Notes under the pieces: model-generated
The model's database searches: none
Told to the model about the DNA's origin: nothing
What the model saw: only the letters and a program-made list of their open reading frames with translations
Assembly (NCBI GenBank): GCA_023423895.1
Contig: JAFAER010000097.1
Coordinates: forward strand, 1-64,000
DNA from: Pseudomonadota bacterium
Lineage (GTDB): Bacteria; Myxococcota_A; Polyangia; Polyangiales; Polyangiaceae
Length of the DNA: 64,000 bases
Direction: 5' to 3'
Made by a program: the position numbers and the translations under genes
In this document: positions 44,701 through 52,503 of the stretch, in pieces
How the letters are laid out: each line of letters begins with the position of its first letter
Position numbering within the stretch: the first letter of the stretch is position 1

Positions 44701-45965
44701 GGCTCCTCCGCTTCATGACGATGCGGCGCGCGCTCGGTCTCGGGCTCGCGCTCCTGCCTGCCGTCGCCTGCGCGGACGGCGAAGAGAAGGTGGAGGCGCC
44801 GCCGCCTCCGCCCGAGACGCCGCCCACCGTGATCGGCGACAGCGGCACGCCGCCGGAGGTCGATGCCTCGGACGACGCGCCCATCACGGCCGTCATCGAC
44901 GGCTGCAGCGAGGATGGCTTCTGCTACGAGCTGGTCCCGCGGAGCTCGCCGCTGATCGCGGTCTCTGCCTCGAGCGTCGACGACGCGTGGATGCTGCCCG
45001 AGAGCAGCGGCGCGCTCTATCGCTGGGACGGCACGTCGATCCGACAGGTGTACGAATACGACGGCGCGCTTCCGGCGAGCATCACGTTCACGAACGTCTG
45101 GGCGCAGACGAAAGATCGCGTGTGGGCCGCGGCGCGAGGCAGCGACAACCTCCTCGTCCTCGTGCGCCACGCCAGCCCGCCCGGCGCTGGCGGCGCGGCG
45201 ACCTTCCGTGAGCTGCGGACGGACGTGGCGTGGACGTCGGGGCGAGCCGTGTGGGGCACCCCCGACGGCGACGCGCTCTGGATCGCGAACGGGCCGGACG
45301 TCCTCCGCGTCAGCGAGGACGAGAACGGAGCCGTCGTCGAGCGCGCCTCGGTCACGAACACCGACGACGACCCGCGGGGGTTCGTGTGGAACGGCGTCTG
45401 GGGCTTCGGACCGGGCGACGTGTACGTCGCCGGCAAGGTCTGTCCGTCGAGCCCGTGTGGGGCGTCGAGCGAAGGCGCCATCGCGCATTTCGACGGCGAG
45501 GCGTGGTCGATCACGACCGTCGCGGAGACGACCGAGCTCGCATCGTTCCGGGGCACGCCGCCGTCGGCGACGACGCGTCAGCTCTGGTACATGGCGCGCT
45601 CGCCGGCGATCACGTGGCAGACCGAGCTCGCGCCGGTCAGCTCCCCCGGCGTCGTCGGCGCGCCGATCTACACGCGCGGAACCAGCGAGCTGCCGGCTTG
45701 CACCAGCGCCATCGGTCAGGCCGCGAGCCCGACGACGGGCTGGTTCTCCGACGGACTCTTGCTCTGCCGCTGGACGGGGACGTCGATGGAGGCTGCACGT
45801 ACGGCTGTCGACGGCCGCGTGATCGTCTCGAACGTGCGGGGGATCTGGGCCGATGGCGCGGATGACGCGTGGGTCGTCGGCACCGCGATCACGCGACCTG
45901 GCCTTCCGTCCGCCGGCTTCGCGGCGCGGCGGACGGCGAAGACGGCTCGAGGAGAGAAGCCATGA
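44697..45965 (+). CDS. Beta-propeller-like lipoprotein (cassette 1, gene 2)
   Basis: A 422-residue lipoprotein (lipobox AVAC, Cys about 25, then ADGEEK and a Pro-rich spacer). It opens with the same CSEDGFCYELVP cysteine pair as its neighbour and cassette 2 genes. The repeats are weaker versions of the DVWAVG blade: DDAWMLPESSGALYRWDG, GDVYVAGKV and DDAWVVGTAI. It is probably a divergent paralogue of the preceding gene. ATG 44697 overlaps that gene's stop by 4 nt. No known enzymatic role. Confidence 0.7.
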   Translation: MRLLRFMTMRRALGLGLALLPAVACADGEEKVEAPPPPPETPPTVIGDSGTPPEVDASDDAPITAVIDGCSEDGFCYELVPRSSPLIAVSASSVDDAWMLPESSGALYRWDGTSIRQVYEYDGALPASITFTNVWAQTKDRVWAAARGSDNLLVLVRHASPPGAGGAATFRELRTDVAWTSGRAVWGTPDGDALWIANGPDVLRVSEDENGAVVERASVTNTDDDPRGFVWNGVWGFGPGDVYVAGKVCPSSPCGASSEGAIAHFDGEAWSITTVAETTELASFRGTPPSATTRQLWYMARSPAITWQTELAPVSSPGVVGAPIYTRGTSELPACTSAIGQAASPTTGWFSDGLLLCRWTGTSMEAARTAVDGRVIVSNVRGIWADGADDAWVVGTAITRPGLPSAGFAARRTAKTARGEKP

Positions 45966-47383
45966 GACTCGTTCGCGGAATCCTTCCGATGATCCTCGGC
46001 GTGTCGTCGGTCGCGCTCGCGTGCTCGTCGTCCGACGACGCGAACACGTCGATGTCGCCGGGCACCGATGCGGGCGACGCAGCACCGCCGCCGTCTCCCA
46101 CTACGCCCGATGTCGAGCCGCCGCCTCCGGATGCGGGCACGGCCGACGTCGAGCCGGCGCCGATCGGCCTCGCCTCGCGACAAGAGGTGAAGTGCACCGA
46201 GAAGCCCTGCTACGTCGCGGTCAGTGGCGTCGGTAGCGAGCACTACTGCGGCCTCCTCGACGACGGCACCGTCCGCTGCTGGGGACGCGACACGCGGCTC
46301 CGCGGCGAGACCGATCCGGACACCGGAGCTCAGGTCGCGGACGGCGCGCTCGGACGCGGCCGCGTCGTCACCGCGGTCGAAGGCGCGACGCCTGCTCCGG
46401 TCGTCGGTCTCGCGAACGTCACGCAGATCAGCGTCGGAGCGAACCTCGGCACCTGCGCGCTCACGTCCGACGGCTCCGTCTACTGCTGGGGCCGCAACGA
46501 GTTCGGCCAGCTCGGTAAGCCCACGTCCGAGGTCCGCGTCCCGGCGCCGACGAAGGTCGAAGGGCTGCCTTCCATGTCGAAGGTCGCGCTCGGCTCCACG
46601 CTCGGCTGTGCGATCGCGAAGACCGACGGCGCGCTCTGGTGCTGGGGCACGCAGAACGGGCGCACGGGACCGAACCTGCTCACGCCGGCGCCCGGCGTGC
46701 CGTTCGCTCCTCAGGTGATGTCGACCTTCCGCGCGCCGGTGAAAGACATCGCGATCGGCGCGGTCCCCGGCGCACCGGGTTCCAACCCGAACCAGCCGAT
46801 CCCGTTCCAGGACACGATCACGGCGCTCCTCGACGACGGCGTGCTCGCCACGGTCGGTGAGCTGCCGGCCGGCCCCGTCTCCTTCCAGGAGCTCTATTCG
46901 CCAGTGCCGGTCGAGGTCGCGAACGTCGCGCGCATCGGCACGTACGGCTATCTCCGCTCCGACGGCGTCGCCCACCGCTGGGTGCCGACGGCTCGCGCGC
47001 TCTACGTCGCGAATGCCGGCACCATCGTCGATGTCGCGATTGCTGCCGGTCGTGTCCGTGGCACCGGCACGGACGTCAACAAGCTGATCGTCTACGCCGA
47101 GCAAGGCGGGATGCTGCTCGGCGACGGGAAGCTCTATCGCTGGGGACGCAACACGGCGGGCGCGCTCGGAGCGTCGCCGAACGTGATCGACCTGCTCGAG
47201 GAGCCGATGGATGTCTCCCACGTTGCGGGCGACAAGGTCGTGTCGTTCGCGATGACGACCGCCTCGACGTGCGTGTCGCTCGTCGACGGCAAGGTGAAGT
47301 GCTGGGGGGCGAATCAGCGCGGTGAGCTCGGTCGCGGAAGCGTCGACTTCGAGTCTCACCCCGAAGCAGAGGTGATCCGATGA
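45962..47383 (+). CDS. RCC1-repeat lipoprotein (cassette 1, gene 3)
   Basis: A 473-residue lipoprotein (Cys21, then SSSDD and a Pro/Asp-rich spacer). It contains several RCC1-type beta-propeller repeats of about 50 residues; each hairpin is bracketed by a cysteine pair, as in CGLLDDGTVRCWGRDT, CALTSDGSVYCWGRNEFGQLG, CAIAKTDGALWCWGTQ and VDGKVKCWGANQRGELG. RCC1 propellers bind proteins or lipids; in a secreted setting they may act as adhesins or scaffolds. ATG 45962 overlaps the previous stop by 4 nt. Its counterpart in cassette 2 is at 60377-61699. Confidence 0.8.
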   Translation: MRLVRGILPMILGVSSVALACSSSDDANTSMSPGTDAGDAAPPPSPTTPDVEPPPPDAGTADVEPAPIGLASRQEVKCTEKPCYVAVSGVGSEHYCGLLDDGTVRCWGRDTRLRGETDPDTGAQVADGALGRGRVVTAVEGATPAPVVGLANVTQISVGANLGTCALTSDGSVYCWGRNEFGQLGKPTSEVRVPAPTKVEGLPSMSKVALGSTLGCAIAKTDGALWCWGTQNGRTGPNLLTPAPGVPFAPQVMSTFRAPVKDIAIGAVPGAPGSNPNQPIPFQDTITALLDDGVLATVGELPAGPVSFQELYSPVPVEVANVARIGTYGYLRSDGVAHRWVPTARALYVANAGTIVDVAIAAGRVRGTGTDVNKLIVYAEQGGMLLGDGKLYRWGRNTAGALGASPNVIDLLEEPMDVSHVAGDKVVSFAMTTASTCVSLVDGKVKCWGANQRGELGRGSVDFESHPEAEVIR

Positions 47384-49137
47384 GGCGAATGGCTTGGGTG
47401 CTCGTTGCGCTCGGCGTGACGTTCGCGTGCAGCGAGCGTGCAGGCTTCGAGGACCAGAGTGTCCCCGCGCTGGCCGAGAAGGATGCTGGCTCCGACGTCG
47501 TCGCTGCACCTCCCGTGAGCTGCGAAGGCACCGTGCGCTGCTCACGCGACTTCCGCAAGGTGGTCGACGGCTGCGACGACTCCAAGGTCATCGCGGAGTG
47601 CGAAGCCGGTCAAGGATGTGGCAGCGCCGTCAAGTGTGTGCCGGCATGTGATGCCGCCACCGACTCCACGATGGGCTGCGCGTTCGTCGCGCTTCCGCCG
47701 CCGCGCAACGCGCAGATGATCGGCTCGTGTTTCGGCGCCATTCTCGCGAACACGTGGGGAGTGCCTGCGCAGATCGAGGCGTCCTTCGGCGCGGACGCGA
47801 TCGACGTGAAGACGCACGGCCGCTTGATCCGCACGGACGGCACCACGACCGAATACGAGGCGTTCGACGGAGAGCTGAAGCCGGGTGAGATGGCGGCGCT
47901 CTTCCTCACCGGGCTTCCGTCCGGCGGCAGCGCGTCCGTTCGGTGCCCGGATGGCGTCGTCCCCGCCGTCCAGCAGGAGACCGCCGTGCGCGGGACGCTG
48001 CGCACGCAGACGTTCCAGATCAAGACCACCGCACCGGTGAGCGCGTACACGGTCTATCCGATCGGCGCCTCCGTCGGCTCGGCCGCCACGCTGCTGTTGC
48101 CCGTGGCGTCGTGGAAGAACGACTTCATCGTCACGAACCCCTGGGGCACGCGACGCACGTCCACGACGAGCCAGTACCCGTCGACGCACCTCCTCGCTGC
48201 AGAGGACGACACCCAGGTCACCGTCGTTCCGAACGCGCATCTCTTCGGCGGGCTGGACATCAGCGGCGCGGAGAAGGGAAAGCCGACGACGTATCGGCTG
48301 AACCGTGGCGAACAGATCCAGCTATCGCAGGAAGACGATCTGACGGGCACGCGCGTCGGCGCAGACAAGCCGATCTCCGTGTCCGTTGGTCACGAGGCGA
48401 TGGACATCCCGACCAACGTCTGCTGCTCGGACCAGTCCCAGACCGCGCTCTTCCCGCTGAAGACGTGGGGAAGCGAATACGCGATCGCGCCCTACCGCTC
48501 GCGCCGTTCGAAGGAGCTCCCCGAGGATTACCTCTATCGGATCACGGGCGCCGTCGACGGTACCGAGCTCACCTACGAGCCGAAGCCGAAGGACGCTCCG
48601 CCCGTGATCAACGCCGGTGAGTCGATCATCTTCACGAGCCAGGAGCCGTTCGTCGTGAGGAGCCAGGACGGGGCGCACCCGTTCGCGATCCACTCGTACA
48701 TGACCGGCGCCCAGTACGCGGTGCTCAACGGGGACGTCGGCGATCCCGAGTTCATGACCGTCATCCCGACGGAGCAGTACCTCGGGCGCTACGTATTCTG
48801 GGTCGATCCGACCTTCGCCAACTCGCAGCTCGTCGTCGTGCGCGTCCGCGAGGAGGGCAAGGACTTCCAGCCCGTCGTCCTCGACTGCGCCGGCACGCTC
48901 GAAGACTGGCAGCCGCTCGGCACCTCGGGCAAGTACGAATACACGCGTCCGTGGCTCAAGCGCCTCGGCAAGCCGCAGCCCTTCGGCGAGAACAAGTGCA
49001 GCGGCGGCCGACGCGAGCTCACGAGCGAAGGCCCGGTCGGCGTCAGCGTGTGGGGCACCGACTACTTCGGAAGCTACGGCTACCCGGGCGGCGCGGGCCT
49101 CCGCGTCCTCAACGCGCTCGACGTCCAGGTGAACTGA
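47380..49137 (+). CDS. IgGFc-binding-type lipoprotein (cassette 1, gene 4)
   Basis: A 585-residue lipoprotein (lipobox TFAC). After a cysteine-rich N-terminal module (about 45-95) the rest is an IgGFc-binding-protein-type domain: TLLLPVASWKNDFIV, LAAEDDTQVTVVPNA, VGADKPISVSVGHE, the PFVVRSQDGAHPFAIHSYMTG block and YVFWVDPTFANSQLVVVRV. Animal relatives occur in mucus adhesins; bacterial members are extracellular and of unknown role. ATG 47380 overlaps the RCC1 stop by 4 nt. Last gene of the cassette and of the 39909-49137 run. Confidence 0.78.
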   Translation: MRRMAWVLVALGVTFACSERAGFEDQSVPALAEKDAGSDVVAAPPVSCEGTVRCSRDFRKVVDGCDDSKVIAECEAGQGCGSAVKCVPACDAATDSTMGCAFVALPPPRNAQMIGSCFGAILANTWGVPAQIEASFGADAIDVKTHGRLIRTDGTTTEYEAFDGELKPGEMAALFLTGLPSGGSASVRCPDGVVPAVQQETAVRGTLRTQTFQIKTTAPVSAYTVYPIGASVGSAATLLLPVASWKNDFIVTNPWGTRRTSTTSQYPSTHLLAAEDDTQVTVVPNAHLFGGLDISGAEKGKPTTYRLNRGEQIQLSQEDDLTGTRVGADKPISVSVGHEAMDIPTNVCCSDQSQTALFPLKTWGSEYAIAPYRSRRSKELPEDYLYRITGAVDGTELTYEPKPKDAPPVINAGESIIFTSQEPFVVRSQDGAHPFAIHSYMTGAQYAVLNGDVGDPEFMTVIPTEQYLGRYVFWVDPTFANSQLVVVRVREEGKDFQPVVLDCAGTLEDWQPLGTSGKYEYTRPWLKRLGKPQPFGENKCSGGRRELTSEGPVGVSVWGTDYFGSYGYPGGAGLRVLNALDVQVN

Positions 49138-50227
49138 TCGCGAGTGCCGCTAGCGCAGAGGCACACCGAGGCAGCAAGGCCCGGGCGCCTCCGATGGCGG
49201 AGGTTCTGAGGACGAAGCGGATTTGGTCCGGCAGCGCCAGTTTTTGCGTAACGCCGGCTGGGGGCACGAGGAAGATCAACCGATGCGGCCGCACCTACGA
49301 GCGCGCATCGGTCTCGCGAGCGAGCTCGGCGTGCAGCGACCCGAAGGGTCGAGCGTCGAGGACGGAGCTTCGAGCGAGCCGGAGCCGTCGCGCGAGCCGG
49401 AGCCGTCGCGCGAGCCGAGCGTCCGTGAGCCGAGCGTCGAACGAGTCGGAGCGTCGGCGAGCCGGGCGTCGAACGCGAACGAGCGTCGGCGAGCCGGGCG
49501 TCGAACGCGAACGAGCGTCGCGGAGCCGAGCGTCGAACGAGTCGGAGCTTCGGTGCGCCGATCTTCGAGAGGGTCGAGGGGGGAGCGGGCCGCGCCAGGA
49601 GCCGAGCGTCGAGGGAGCCGAGCGTCCGTGAGCCGAGCGTCCAATGCGAAGCTCGCGGGCGAGGCTGTCTCCGTTGATGACACGCTGCAGGCGCGTGGGG
49701 ATAAGAACGTGTGAGGGGCGACGTGAGCCGAGCCTCGAACGTGAACGAGCCGGCGTCGGCGAGCCCGGCGCCGGGAGCCGAGCGAGTCGAGTGAGCCGTC
49801 GCGCGAGCCGAGCCGAGCCGAGCGCCGAGGGAGCCGAGCGTCGCGCGGGCGCCGAACGCGAAACAATGCGACGAGGACATGATGCCTCGCTGACGCCGCC
49901 GGTTGCGGACCCGTGTGCTCGAATCTTCGTAAGATCGGCCTCCGCCTCGCGCGCGCGTCCTGGTCTTGCGCGCGCTGCCGGCGTCGCCCCGCGAACCTCG
50001 CGGGCCTGCGCCCGGAATAAGTAGCCGAGCGTACGATTTTTGTAGACGACGTTCTGGACGATGCTCCGCTCGGGAGGCGAGCCGTGGTTGGAGTCACGTC
50101 GTGCTGGCGCGCATTCGCATCTGGAGCGACGTTCGGAGCAAGGAGAGCTCGCGAAGTGGTTCGCGCCGCGCTCGTGCCTTGGAGACGAGGTTCCGGGGGC
50201 CGACAACCTGCGTGGTAGGAAGGACCC
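49138..50227. repeat. Array of degenerate GAGC(C/G)GAGCGTC repeats
   Basis: From about 49345 to 49860 the sequence is built from short units such as GAGCCGAGCGTC, GAACGAGTCGGAGCGTCGG and GAGCCGGGCGTCGAACGCGA, more than ten copies of the GAGCGTC-type core with variable spacing. It lacks the constant repeat and unique spacer of a CRISPR array. Open frames here are Arg/Ser/Glu-rich and unconvincing. The rest (49138-49340 and 49870-50227) holds no gene; AGGAAGG near 50219 is the ribosome binding site of the HNH gene. Confidence 0.7.
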
Positions 50228-51808
50228 ATGAACAAGGTGGGGGACCTTTCGAACGACGAGCTGATCGCTCGTCTGCGTACGCATGTCGGCGCGGGCCATG
50301 TCTGGCTGGCAGGGCTCCTGGCCTATCTCGCCGAGGTGGACGCGCGGCATCTCTATGCCGATTTCGCGTGCTCGTCGATGTGGGACTACTGCGTTCGGCG
50401 GCTCGGCATGAGCGAAGGCGAGGCACATCGTCGGATCGCCGTCGCGCGTGTCGTCCGGGCGTTCCCGCGAGCCTTGGAGCTCATCGAACGTGGCGACATC
50501 CATCTCTCCGGGATGTACGCCCTTCGCGACTACCTCACGATCGACAATCACGAGGAGCTCCTGCGCGATGCCGTCGGCAAGACGACGAAGCGGATTGCGG
50601 AGATGATCGCGTGCCGCTTCCCACGACCCGACGTGCACGCCTGCATCGAGCCCATCGCTCCGCAGGTCGCGCTGCCGTCCGCGGCACTCGTGGTCGGATG
50701 CTCCGGTGCGAGCCTCACGCAGGCGTCGACGACCACGTCCCCTGCGCGGACGACGCAGGTGCGTCCGTCGATCGAACCGACGTCGGCGTCGCGCTTTCGC
50801 GTGGAGCTCACCGTCAGCACCGACACGCGCGCCAAGATCGAACGGATCAAAGATCTGATGCGCCACCGCAATCCGACGGGTGACCTGGAGGCGATCTTCG
50901 ACGCCGCGCTCGATCTGCTGCTCTCGAAGCTCGAGAAGGAGAGGCTCGGCAAGACATCGCGTCCGACGTCAGCGAAGAATGACGGTACGGTGACGGGCGA
51001 CTGTGCGTCCGAGGCGGTGTCGGCGGCCCTCGAGGTCGCGCGGAACGTCACGGTCGCAAGGGACGAGCGAACCTCGGACGAACGAGCGGACGAGCACGAG
51101 TTGGAGCCGCGAGCCTCGGGAGCGGGAGCGCCAGTTGAGCGCGCCTCGGACGCACGCGCATCAGCTGAGCGACCTGCGGCGGAGCGAGCGTCGGAGCACC
51201 GGGCGTCGGAGGAGCGAGCGTCGGAGGGGCGAGCGTCGGAGGAGCGAGCGTCGGGACAGCGAGCGTCAGTAGGGCGAGCGTCGCGAGAGCGAGCGGCCGA
51301 TGGGGCCACCGCGCCACCGCGCTCGCGAGGAGCTACCCGAGCAAAGACGACTCGAGCGGCGACGACGAAGGCCACGCGCCCGGGGTACGTCTCGCGAGGA
51401 GTTCGGCGTGAGGTCTTTGCGCGCGACGGCGAGCAGTGCACGTTCGTCGATGCGGACGGCAATCGTTGTCCGGCGCGAGGGCACCTCGAGCTCGATCACA
51501 TCCGGGCGAAGGCGCTCGGCGGCGGCGACGATCCCGTCAATCTTCGTGTCCGTTGTCGGACTCACAATCGATGGCATGCCGAGAAGGTCTTCGGCCGTGC
51601 TCACGTCGAGAAGATGATCGACTTGCGGCGTCGAAAGTCCGAGCCGACGGGAGCGCCGACAGCGTTCGAGAGGGCGGCGGGCGGCCTTCGGTCGCTTGGC
51701 TTCCGAGAGGCCGAGGTGCGCCGAGTGATCTCGATGCTCGAGTCGATGCTCGATGCCGCGTCGACGCCGGAGAAGATCCTTCGCGAAGCCCTCGCTCTCC
51801 TGACGTGA
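50228..51808 (+). CDS. HNH endonuclease-type protein with internal ERASE repeats
   Basis: A 526-residue protein. The N-terminal helical region (about 1-130, with ELIARLRTHVGAGHVWLAGLLAYLAEVDARHLY) resembles the DUF222/13E12 partners of HNH nucleases. A low-complexity segment (about 300-360) consists of ERASE-type pentapeptides (ERASEERASEGRASEERASG). The HNH domain is at about 395-460: CTFVDADGNRCPARGHLELDHIRAKALGGGDDPVNLRVRCRTHNRWH, with the zinc or metal ligands present. Similar genes are repeated in some myxobacterial genomes and may be mobile or selfish. ATG 50228 follows AGGAAGGACCC. Cleavage specificity unknown. Confidence 0.82.
   Translation: MNKVGDLSNDELIARLRTHVGAGHVWLAGLLAYLAEVDARHLYADFACSSMWDYCVRRLGMSEGEAHRRIAVARVVRAFPRALELIERGDIHLSGMYALRDYLTIDNHEELLRDAVGKTTKRIAEMIACRFPRPDVHACIEPIAPQVALPSAALVVGCSGASLTQASTTTSPARTTQVRPSIEPTSASRFRVELTVSTDTRAKIERIKDLMRHRNPTGDLEAIFDAALDLLLSKLEKERLGKTSRPTSAKNDGTVTGDCASEAVSAALEVARNVTVARDERTSDERADEHELEPRASGAGAPVERASDARASAERPAAERASEHRASEERASEGRASEERASGQRASVGRASRERAADGATAPPRSRGATRAKTTRAATTKATRPGYVSRGVRREVFARDGEQCTFVDADGNRCPARGHLELDHIRAKALGGGDDPVNLRVRCRTHNRWHAEKVFGRAHVEKMIDLRRRKSEPTGAPTAFERAAGGLRSLGFREAEVRRVISMLESMLDAASTPEKILREALALLT
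51138..51297 (+). repeat. In-frame 15-bp repeats inside the HNH gene
   Basis: GAGCGAGCGTCGGAG-like 15-bp units repeat about ten times, keeping frame and encoding ERASE-type pentapeptides. The core GAGCGTC is shared with the intergenic array at 49345-49860. Confidence 0.8.
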
Positions 51809-51845
51809 CGCGCGTCCTCGGATTCTCCGCAGATGCCGTTGTTCA

Positions 51846-51859
51846 GGGGGAGCTCCCCC
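51846..51859. other. Perfect 14-bp palindrome GGGGGAGCTCCCCC
   Basis: Lies 38 bp after the HNH stop. It may be a transcription stop signal or the terminal inverted repeat of the IS element whose remnant adjoins it. No U-tract follows in either direction. Confidence 0.5.
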
Positions 51860-51873
51860 GGTCCCGTTGACAC

Positions 51874-51960
51874 GGGTTGGGCCGCCTTGGCGTACTCGCG
51901 TTCGACCTCGGAGGGGCTCTTGTACTCGAGAGACGAACGAGTCGACGTCGATCGTCGAAG
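51874..51960 (-). pseudogene. Remnant of an IS3-family transposase C-terminus
   Basis: The minus-strand frame reads STSTRSSLEYKSPSEVEREYAKAA, closely like the C-terminal HSSLGYxSPxEFE(R) motif of IS3-family OrfB transposases, followed by non-conserved residues. No upstream DDE motif or other part of the element is seen in either direction, so this is a short decayed fragment. Confidence 0.45.
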
Positions 51961-52503
51961 ACCTCGACGACGAGCTTCCCCAGGTGCGGTGATATGCGGA
52001 TAGCCCCCTTCGTTGTACTGCACTTCAACCTCGGCAAGGAGCTCGAGTGGCGCGAGCGGCGGCGACGGTGCGCGTCAACGAACCGCCGCGAAGACGCGGC
52101 ACATCTTTCTTACGGCGAACGACGCGTTCTCCGCGTGGATGAACGCGGATCTCACTTGCTTTGCTTTGCGAGGAAGGCTGCAGCGCTTTGGCGTCTCTGC
52201 GCTCGGGTCGCCAACGGTCCGAGCGCGACGCGCTCGCGATGCTTCGCCACGAAAACGTAACGCAGCAGATGGAGTGCGAGCTTCCTTCAGAAGCGACGAC
52301 CTTCTTCGCCGAGACGTTTGCGTCATCGCGGTGGCGGACGGCTCGTTCCGGTGACGGCTCTGGAGGTGGTACTACGCGTGGGCGCCACCGCGTCGCATCG
52401 GGCAGTGCTCGCTGCGTTGCGGTCGATGACGCCTCGCGGCCGACCTCTCCGACCGACTCGAGCTCCGGTCCGTCGCTTTCGTCCTCGCTGGACGTGCGGC
52501 AGG

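Larger units (their letters stand above)
51809..52503. other. Intergenic region with a transposase remnant
   Basis: Between the HNH gene and the minus-strand MYXO-CTERM gene. It holds the palindrome at 51846-51859 and the fragment at 51874-51960; beyond 51960 no gene is supported. Confidence 0.5.

Noticed and set aside
49345..49860. CRISPR-like appearance of the GAGC-rich repeats
   Set aside because: Repeats are degenerate and spacing is irregular; there are no constant repeats, unique spacers or cas genes.
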